Source: Campylobacteraceae bacterium
GTDB lineage: Bacteria > Campylobacterota > Campylobacteria > Campylobacterales > Sulfurovaceae
Assembly (NCBI GenBank): GCA_027056615.1
Contig: JALUKJ010000078.1
Coordinates: forward strand, 1-5,152
Length of the DNA stretch: 5,152 nt
Direction: 5' to 3'
Shown: in pieces, positions 1 to 4,706 of the stretch
Position numbering within the stretch: position 1 is the first letter of the stretch
Layout: every line of letters begins with the position of its first letter
The notes under the pieces: model-generated
Seen by the model: the letters and a program-made list of their open reading frames with translations, nothing else
Database searches by the model: none
Told to the model about the DNA's origin: nothing
Translations under genes and position numbers: made by a program

Positions 1-333
1 TTCAATAACAATATAGGGAACAGTAGGCTGTACTTTATCCATGATGACTATATCAGCTCGTTTAACTTCTCGTCCAAAATGTACTGCATACTCTATCTGC
101 ATACGACTATAAGGATAGTCATAATCTTGATGAAGTGACAATAAAAAAAGCTGTCGAACCAACTCTTCAGGTTTGACTTGAATATCTTTTTTACGCACCA
201 AACAGTTTATAAAATAAGCATCTTTGCCTCTAACTTTCTTTTGAAAAATTAAAGATTCTATCTCTTGTATCTGTTCAGATTTAAATTGTGTTAGTTTGTA
301 GTTGCTATCTTTTAATATATTTTGTATTGTCAT
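1..333 (-). CDS. Restriction-type protein with N-terminal HSDR_N-like domain (5' part only)
   Basis: The N-terminal 111 residues of a larger protein that continues past the left edge; start ATG at 333-331 with no stop in between. The N-terminal stretch (residues 1-30) is followed by a domain typical of HSDR_N/HSDR_N_2, a PD-(D/E)XK fold. Visible signature elements are PEELVRQ at residues 55-61, IEYAVHFGREVKRADIV at about 80-96 (acidic E81 and D94), and PYIVIE ending at E111. The lysine of the expected E-x-K would fall just outside the window. This domain occurs at the N terminus of HsdR, and of N6-adenine methylase-type proteins in which a HsdM-like part follows. Which of these it is cannot be decided here. 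The Shine-Dalgarno sequence before this ATG is poor. It is transcribed away from the rep gene, across the origin region, from a good -10 box at 367-372. Existence of the gene is well supported; the exact class is inferred. Confidence 0.8.
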   Translation of the reverse strand, partial: MTIQNILKDSNYKLTQFKSEQIQEIESLIFQKKVRGKDAYFINCLVRKKDIQVKPEELVRQLFLLSLHQDYDYPYSRMQIEYAVHFGREVKRADIVIMDKVQPTVPYIVIE

Positions 334-340
334 TAATGGT

Positions 341-383
341 ATCCATTTGGTTAAATAATTAGTAACATTATATCTAAATGGAT
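341..383. repeat. Inverted repeat flanking the left promoter (possible operator)
   Basis: ATCCATTT at 341-348 and its exact complement AAATGGAT at 376-383 form 8-bp arms separated by 27 bp. The -10 box and the predicted start site lie between them. Arms placed on either side of a start site suggest an operator, but no binding protein is identified. The ATGGA core also resembles the left half of the iterons, so Rep itself is a candidate. Confidence 0.35.
367..372 (-). promoter_or_regulatory. -10 box of the left restriction-type gene
   Basis: On the minus strand this reads TATAAT, a perfect sigma-70 -10 hexamer. It would start transcription near 360, about 27 nt before the ATG at 333. At 17 bp upstream (390-395) the minus strand reads AAATCT, so there is no good -35, which is usual for Campylobacterota sigma-70 promoters. 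The box lies between the two arms of an inverted repeat, so it may be repressed by a dimeric regulator or by Rep. Confidence 0.55.
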
Positions 384-439
384 TAAATTAGATTTTAAGT
401 TTTTTTAGAGAATCAAACTCAAACTTTTAATAGTTTAAG

Positions 440-469
440 TCTTCTTTCCCTCTCTCTTTCTTCTCTTTT
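440..469. repeat. Homopyrimidine tract with mirror symmetry
   Basis: Thirty consecutive pyrimidines on the plus strand. Within it, 440-464 is a mirror repeat centred on C452: CTTCTTTC at 441-448 is read backwards as CTTTCTTC at 456-463, and 11 of the 12 symmetric positions match (only C449/T455 differ). Homopurine-homopyrimidine mirror repeats are the classical sequence class able to form intramolecular triplex (H-DNA) under negative supercoiling. It lies about 45 bp before the first iteron, where duplex opening might be expected. A role in origin melting or primosome loading is inference. Confidence 0.6.
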
Positions 470-512
470 AGAGATTAGCAAAGCCCATCATATAAGGATT
501 AAAAGAGACTTG

Positions 513-594
513 ATGGAACTTTTTTAATGTTAAGGATAACATTTTTAATGTCTAATGGAAACTTTTTTAATGTAAAGGGAAACAAAGTTAATGT
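513..594 (+). repeat. Four iterons (Rep-binding direct repeats)
   Basis: The core TTAATGT occurs at 524-530, 545-551, 567-573 and 588-594, with start-to-start distances of 21, 22 and 21 bp, two helical turns. Each core is preceded by a GGA(A/T)AAC-like half: GGAAC at 515-519, GGATAAC at 534-540, GGAAAC at 557-562 and GGAAAC at 578-583. A consensus unit is about ATGGAAAC, then four to five mostly T, then TTAATGT. The fourth copy has CAAAG in place of the T run. Helically phased repeats of this size directly before a Rep_3 initiator are the expected Rep-binding array. They should serve for replication initiation and copy-number control. Confidence 0.82.
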
Positions 595-596
595 AA

Positions 597-623
597 AACA
601 AAACTAATTAATTTAGTTTTGTT
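597..623. repeat. 11-bp inverted repeat at the rep promoter (autoregulatory operator)
   Basis: AACAAAACTAA at 597-607 is the exact complement of TTAGTTTTGTT at 613-623, with a 5-nt spacer. The right arm with its flank, read on the minus strand, gives AAAGGGAACAAAACTAA, close to the fourth iteron (AAAGGGAAACAAAGTTAA at 574-591). The arm is therefore an inverted iteron-like site. In iteron plasmids of this family, Rep dimers bind such an operator to repress rep while monomers bind the iterons. The repeat overlaps the predicted -35 region of rep, which fits that model. Confidence 0.65.
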
Positions 624-640
624 CCCTTTAGTGCTATACT
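612..640 (+). promoter_or_regulatory. rep promoter
   Basis: The -10 candidate is TATACT at 635-640, five of six matches to TATAAT. The hexamer 17 bp upstream is TTTAGT at 612-617, inside the right part of the inverted repeat. Transcription would begin near 647, leaving a leader of about 18 nt with the ribosome binding site. The second AT-rich candidate, TATAAA at 648-653, is too close to the start codon to be preferred. Confidence 0.5.
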
Positions 641-650
641 TTGCCTTTAT

Positions 651-657
651 AAAAAGG
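651..657 (+). promoter_or_regulatory. Ribosome binding site of rep
   Basis: AAAAAGG ends 7 nt before the ATG at 665. This supports that start over the in-frame ATG at 674. The methyltransferase gene has the same AAAAAGG at the same distance. Confidence 0.7.
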
Positions 658-664
658 TGTTAAA

Positions 665-1843
665 ATGTTAAACATGAATACAAATGAAATAATTATTGAC
701 AAACACAGCTCTAGCATCCAAATAAGTAATAAGATTTCTACGATACAAAGAAAAAGTTATAATTATATGCTCAAAGTTGCCAAAAATGAGTTTAAAAATG
801 ATAGAAAACTAAGAGAATTTACTATTACAGCAGAGGAACTTTTACTTTTTTTTGATATGGGAGGAGAGAATCATGCCCATCTTAAAAAAGAGTTAGAATT
901 GCTTAATAAAACCATTGTAACTTACAATATATTGGGTAAAGATAAACAAAATAAGAGATGGGGTTCATTTACTCTGATTGCTGGATTTGAATATAAAAAT
1001 GGAATAATAATATACTCATTTCCTCATCAAATTATTAATATGCTTTTAGACCCTAAAATGTTTGCAAAAATTAATCTTGTGGCTATAAAAGGTTTAAGAA
1101 GTCGTTATTCTATTGCTCTTTATGAGTTGGCAGAAGATTATATTAATGTTAAAATTCCTAAAATGAGTATGTCTGATTTTAGGTTATTAATGGGTATTGA
1201 AAAAGAGAAATATTCTAAATTTTCTATGTTTAAACGGCGTGTAATTGACATGGCTGTTGATGAGATAAATCAAAGTGAACACATTAATTTTAAATTAAGT
1301 TATGAGCTTGAAAAAACAAGTAGAAAAATAACCCACATAAAATTCATAGTCCACAAAAAAGAGAACACCGACCAAACAGGCGAAAAACAGAAAAACTTCT
1401 ACAGATGGAAAAACTTAATTGTCCAAAAATACAAAGAGCAACCACTATGCAATAACCTAACAGAGCTAAAATACCTAAAATGGACACTATTTTTTATAGA
1501 CAAAAATGGATTTTTGGGAAAAGATGTTGAGGGTAAAAGAACTATTTTAGAAAAAGAAGAAGCCTTTGAGATTTGGGAGTTTTTATTTGAAAATCCTCAT
1601 AAAATAGAGATTGTACCACTAACTCAACTTGATATTTTGCGTAAAGATTTTAGAGGAAAAAAGATAGAACAAATTACTACTACTGCTTTAGGTGGTCGTG
1701 TGGTTACAGTTCTTGAACTAAAAGAGTTTAAAGAAGAGAATGAACGCTTTTTTATTGAGATAGAACAAGAAGATGGAACTCGGTTTTGGACTCAAAAATC
1801 TTTTAGTTTTGAGGAGATTTTGGAGATGGGGTTTGTGGAATAA
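665..1843 (+). CDS. rep: Plasmid replication initiator, Rep_3 (RepB/RepE-like) family, with C-terminal extension
   Basis: A 392-residue initiator expected to bind the upstream iterons, open the origin and recruit host replication proteins. It has the two winged-helix layout of Rep_3. WH1 covers about residues 17-125, including the KELELLNKTIV and FTLIAGFEYKNG segments. WH2 covers about 135-232, with the family signature LRSRYSIALYEL (144-155) and MGIEKEKYSKFSMFKRRVID...EIN (176-202). WH2 ends in the usual RKITHIKFIV strand at 220-229. The start is fixed by AAAAAGG 7 nt upstream. Residues 234-392 (159 aa) extend beyond the conserved core; I recognise no domain in them. Codons for residues 223-275 switch to C-ending, T-poor usage, hinting that the extension was joined or exchanged at the WH2 boundary. 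Likely autoregulated through the inverted repeat at 597-623. It converges with the ATPase gene, 10 bp away. The core assignment is firm; the role of the tail is unknown. Confidence 0.93.
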   Translation: MLNMNTNEIIIDKHSSSIQISNKISTIQRKSYNYMLKVAKNEFKNDRKLREFTITAEELLLFFDMGGENHAHLKKELELLNKTIVTYNILGKDKQNKRWGSFTLIAGFEYKNGIIIYSFPHQIINMLLDPKMFAKINLVAIKGLRSRYSIALYELAEDYINVKIPKMSMSDFRLLMGIEKEKYSKFSMFKRRVIDMAVDEINQSEHINFKLSYELEKTSRKITHIKFIVHKKENTDQTGEKQKNFYRWKNLIVQKYKEQPLCNNLTELKYLKWTLFFIDKNGFLGKDVEGKRTILEKEEAFEIWEFLFENPHKIEIVPLTQLDILRKDFRGKKIEQITTTALGGRVVTVLELKEFKEENERFFIEIEQEDGTRFWTQKSFSFEEILEMGFVE

Positions 1844-1853
1844 ATCTCTTTAT

Positions 1854-3638
1854 CTACTCAAAAACACCAACTCCACTCAATATCTTCATAAAAGTTCTGT
1901 TTCGATTCTCTGCATCATCTGCCAAAGCTTTATAATCAACAAAATTAATAATAGCATTAACAGCATTAAATGGTTTATAGTAGATAGGATATTGACTTTT
2001 AGTTAAAACTCTGTTATAGTCTTTGTTTCGTAGGCTATTTTCTGTTTTTTTATCAAATTTTAAAAATGCATACGTCCATATTCTTATCTTTCTATCTTGG
2101 TAAGCTTCATTGATATATCCAGCATAATCAATCAATTGCTCTTCGGCACGAGATGGCGTGATTTTTTCATCTGCTCTTTTTAGCTCAATAATTACAATAT
2201 CGGTTATCTCATCTTTATCATAACTATTTGAAATAAGACTCAAAATATCAGGTCTTTCAAGATTTTCACTTAACTCTGGAAATATCTCTTTTATCTGTTT
2301 ATCACTAAAAACTTTATTGTAACTCATAAACCTATCATCAAAAAGCCAAAGATTATTGGTTCTATAATCCTCTTTATCATCTATAGTCTTTTGTTTCATA
2401 AACAGATTATGTATCTCTTTTTCCAAAGATTTCTCATCTGTTAATTTTTTGAGTAAATCAATCTTTTTTTGTCTATCATAAATATACTCTGTCAACTCCG
2501 ATTGAGTAACAATAGCTAGTTTCTCTTTATATTTCTCATGAGTTTGATTTTTACTATCTCTCAAAAACTTTTTATCTTTTTCAAACAGTTTTTTTGCTCG
2601 TTTCTGTAACCCTTCGCTGTCTTCTCCAAGTTCATTTTCTTGTAGATAATAGACCAAAAAAGGAGCTTCTTTGATTGCCTGTTTGAAACTTGCTTCCGAG
2701 AGTTTATCTATCTCAATATTATTCTCTTTAGCAATAATCTTAATCTGCTCTTTAAGTCCACTCTGTATCTCTTGCCATGATAGATTATGAAGCAAATCTT
2801 GTTGTTTCTTTTTTGGGTAGATATTAAAATCATCTCTTGTATCATTGACACTACTGTCTAAATAAGGAGAAGATAACAGATAGAGAATATGAACATCTTT
2901 AAAAAATCTAAACTTTTTATTACTCTCTAACTCACTATTTTTAATAACCACCCGATTACCTGCACAGTAGTAGCCATCAGCATTAAAATCAAAAATATAA
3001 CTCAACTTAAAGTCATGGCTACCTATCTTAAATCTTTTCTCTTTAAAGTCAGGAATATCATCACTCTCTACAATACTATGGACTTTGTTATTTTCACAAA
3101 TAGAGATTTTTATAGACTTTTTTTCATCTTTTAAGAGTTTAAAGTAGGCTAAAAAGTAGCTCTTTAAATCCTCTTTAAATGTTTTATAATTGATAGTAAA
3201 CTTATCTTTAGGTTTTAAAAATTTAATTGCTGTTTTTTCATATTTCTCTAAACTTTTCGATACTTTTATATCTTGGTTTATCACAAACTCTATATTTTTA
3301 TCTAAACTCTCAATTTCTACTTTATCAAAGAGTTTCAAAAAGAGAAATCGACCAATCCCTTTACAACCTAAATGTTTTTTATAGGTAGAACGATACTCTC
3401 TAAAAGATTTAGTATTTCTTTCATTAAAACCATCTCCATTGTCTTCTACTACAATAGAATCAATATATTTTGAGGTCTTCTCTAAATCAAAACTGTTTTG
3501 AATAAATTTTATCTTTATCTCTGTTGCATTGGCTTGTAGAGCATTGGTTACAGCTTCATAAATTATTTGTTTCCAGGTAACAGGTTTTAAGTCATTAACA
3601 ATGGTTTGAATACTTGCTACTACTTTTCCAGTTTGCAT
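1854..3638 (-). CDS. GHKL (MORC/MutL-like) ATPase fused to a PD-(D/E)XK nuclease-like domain
   Basis: A 594-residue soluble protein with a Bergerat-fold ATPase at the N terminus. The N-box is YEAVTNALQANA (27-38, with E28 and N32), the ATP-lid G1 box is DNGDGF (66-71), and G2 is GCKGIGRF (91-98). Residues 140-280 form a probable S5-like transducer region with GNRVVI at 227-232 and NDTRDDF at 265-271. A lysine- and glutamate-rich, probably helical linker follows (about 310-410). The C-terminal domain (about 404-525) has NLWLFDDRF (429-437), RPD with D464, IIELKR with E485 and K487, and EEQLIDY with Q501 and Y505, a PD-(D/E)XK plus Q-x3-Y pattern. All expected ATPase and nuclease residues are present, so it looks intact. 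GHKL ATPases of this type occur near restriction-modification genes. It is divergent from the cytosine methyltransferase, with 66 bp between them and a symmetric shared promoter. The start is the only sensible ATG; AAAAGAGA lies 4 nt upstream as a weak ribosome binding site. DNA cleavage is predicted, not shown. Confidence 0.85.
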   Translation of the reverse strand: MQTGKVVASIQTIVNDLKPVTWKQIIYEAVTNALQANATEIKIKFIQNSFDLEKTSKYIDSIVVEDNGDGFNERNTKSFREYRSTYKKHLGCKGIGRFLFLKLFDKVEIESLDKNIEFVINQDIKVSKSLEKYEKTAIKFLKPKDKFTINYKTFKEDLKSYFLAYFKLLKDEKKSIKISICENNKVHSIVESDDIPDFKEKRFKIGSHDFKLSYIFDFNADGYYCAGNRVVIKNSELESNKKFRFFKDVHILYLLSSPYLDSSVNDTRDDFNIYPKKKQQDLLHNLSWQEIQSGLKEQIKIIAKENNIEIDKLSEASFKQAIKEAPFLVYYLQENELGEDSEGLQKRAKKLFEKDKKFLRDSKNQTHEKYKEKLAIVTQSELTEYIYDRQKKIDLLKKLTDEKSLEKEIHNLFMKQKTIDDKEDYRTNNLWLFDDRFMSYNKVFSDKQIKEIFPELSENLERPDILSLISNSYDKDEITDIVIIELKRADEKITPSRAEEQLIDYAGYINEAYQDRKIRIWTYAFLKFDKKTENSLRNKDYNRVLTKSQYPIYYKPFNAVNAIINFVDYKALADDAENRNRTFMKILSGVGVFE

Positions 3639-3667
3639 TTTTTCTCTTTTGGGTTCTTATTAGAATG

Positions 3668-3685
3668 TGTTATTATATAATAACA
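3668..3685. promoter_or_regulatory. Palindromic bidirectional promoter between the ATPase and methyltransferase genes
   Basis: TGTTATTATATAATAACA is a perfect 18-bp palindrome. It holds TATAAT on the plus strand (3676-3681) and TATAAT on the minus strand (3677-3672), overlapping by two base pairs. Plus-strand transcription would start near 3688, 17 nt before the methyltransferase ATG. Minus-strand transcription would start near 3665, 27 nt before the ATPase ATG. Neither direction has a good -35. Symmetric -10 elements are a known cause of divergent transcription in bacteria. The same palindrome could also be an operator for a dimeric regulator, or for the methyltransferase itself. Confidence 0.6.
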
Positions 3686-3690
3686 ATTTT

Positions 3691-3697
3691 AAAAAGG
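3691..3697 (+). promoter_or_regulatory. Ribosome binding site of the methyltransferase gene
   Basis: AAAAAGG ends 7 nt before the ATG at 3705, which fixes that start ahead of the internal in-frame ATG at 3741. Confidence 0.7.
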
Positions 3698-3704
3698 TAT
3701 AATT

Positions 3705-4706
3705 ATGGCAACAGTAAATCCAACCTTTAGGCAACTAGATATGACCTTACAATTTAATAATATAGAGAATAAAACGAAGAATAGTTATAAATTTATAGAC
3801 CTTTTTGCAGGAGTTGGAGGGATTCGTCTTGGATTTGAAGAGGTTTTTCAAGATAAAAGCTCCTTTGTCTTTGCTTCTGAAATAGATAAATTTGCTCAAC
3901 AAACTTATGCTAGTAATTATGGTCATCTTCCATCAGGAGACATTACACAAATAGAACCACATGAGATACCTGAATTTGATATACTCTTAGCAGGTTTTCC
4001 ATGTCAGCCATTTTCTAATGCAGGACTAAAAAAAGGGTTTGAAGATACTCGTGGAACACTCTTTTTTGATATTGCTCAAATTGCAAAATATCATAAACCA
4101 CAAGTTCTTTTTTTAGAGAATGTAAAAGGTTTTAAAAATCATGATAAAGGTAATACTTTTAGAGTGGTAAAAGAGACGCTTGAAGAGTTAGGGTATAGAG
4201 TCTTTGCCGAAGTTTTAAATGCAAAAGATTTTGGTGTTCCACAAAATAGAGAAAGAATTTATATTATTGCTTTTTTAGACCATAGTATAGAGTTTAAATT
4301 TCCAATGCCTTTAGAAAAAAATGTAAAATTGGGTGATATTTTAGAAAAAAAAGTAGATAAAAAATATACTATTTCAGATAAACTTTGGGCAGGTCATCAA
4401 CGCCGAAAACTAGAACATAAGAAAAAAGGTAATGGTTTTGGATATTGTATGTTTAATGAAGAGTCTGAATATACAAGTACCATTAGTGCAAGATACTATA
4501 AAGATGGTTCAGAGATTTTAATAGAGCAAAAAGGTAAAAATCCAAGAAAGCTCTCACCAAGAGAAGCAGGACGACTTCAAGGTTTTCCTGATGATTTTAA
4601 AATTGTTGTGAGCGATACACAAGTCTATAAACAGTTTGGAAACTCTGTAGCTGTTCCTGTTATTAAAGAGTTAGCTAAAGAGATTTTAAAACATTTAGAG
4701 CCTTAA
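3705..4706 (+). CDS. DNA (cytosine-5-)-methyltransferase, Dcm/M.EcoRII-like
   Basis: Complete 333-residue enzyme that transfers a methyl group from S-adenosylmethionine to C5 of cytosine in its target. Motif I is FIDLFAGVGGIRLGFE (30-45), and motif IV is GFPCQPFS (97-104) with catalytic C100. Motif VI is ENV (138-140), motif VIII QNRERIYII (180-188), motif IX the RKLSPREAGRLQGF segment (281-294), and motif X QFGNSVAVPV (310-319). The target recognition region, about 205-280, has KYTISDKLW, GNGFGY (242-247) and ISARYYKDGSEILI (260-273). These closely match E. coli Dcm, as does SDTQVYKQFGNSV. I therefore infer methylation of a CCWGG- or CCNGG-type site. It lacks Dcm's long N-terminal extension (28 residues before motif I), which is usual for restriction-system enzymes. 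It is divergent from the ATPase-nuclease and convergent with the likely endonuclease, whose stop it overlaps. Class is certain; exact target is not. Confidence 0.96.
   Translation: MATVNPTFRQLDMTLQFNNIENKTKNSYKFIDLFAGVGGIRLGFEEVFQDKSSFVFASEIDKFAQQTYASNYGHLPSGDITQIEPHEIPEFDILLAGFPCQPFSNAGLKKGFEDTRGTLFFDIAQIAKYHKPQVLFLENVKGFKNHDKGNTFRVVKETLEELGYRVFAEVLNAKDFGVPQNRERIYIIAFLDHSIEFKFPMPLEKNVKLGDILEKKVDKKYTISDKLWAGHQRRKLEHKKKGNGFGYCMFNEESEYTSTISARYYKDGSEILIEQKGKNPRKLSPREAGRLQGFPDDFKIVVSDTQVYKQFGNSVAVPVIKELAKEILKHLEP

Larger units (their letters stand above)
391..626. other. oriV: Predicted iteron-type replication origin (oriV)
   Basis: The stretch between the divergent left gene and rep has no gene but is dense in structure. 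It contains an AT-rich segment around 391-440, a 30-nt homopyrimidine tract, four iterons spaced 21-22 bp, and an inverted repeat overlapping the rep promoter. This order, directly upstream of a Rep_3-family initiator, matches theta-replicating iteron plasmids. Only a weak DnaA-box-like sequence was found (minus strand, 531-539, seven of nine matches to TTATCCACA). The boundaries are approximate and the assignment is inferred from layout. Confidence 0.7.

Noticed and set aside
494..516. A fifth, degenerate iteron upstream of the array
   Set aside because: AAGGAT at 494-499 resembles iteron two, but the TTAATGT half is absent at the expected phase (TTGATGG at 510-516 is out of register).
531..539. 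DnaA box on the minus strand (TTATCCTTA)
   Set aside because: Only seven of nine positions match the consensus, and it is part of iteron two, which explains the sequence better.
548..607. A 19-residue open frame (ATG at 548) through the iterons
   Set aside because: No ribosome binding site; its sequence is simply the translated iteron repeats.
1791..1813. Hairpin CTCAAAA...TTTTGAG as a rep terminator
   Set aside because: It lies inside the rep coding sequence about 30 nt before the stop, the stem is AT-rich and no T tract follows.
1814..1848. GAGATTT...AAATCTC inverted repeat at the end of rep as a terminator
   Set aside because: Seven-bp AT-rich arms with a 21-nt loop are too weak to support a terminator call.
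1773..2006. A 77-codon plus-strand open frame
   Set aside because: It overlaps the 3' ends of rep and the ATPase gene in other frames, has no ribosome binding site, and its protein is low-complexity with no recognisable domain.
3190..3384. A 64-codon plus-strand open frame
   Set aside because: It lies wholly antisense to the conserved ATPase domain and its protein is the serine/leucine/phenylalanine-rich type expected from the complement of lysine-rich coding sequence.
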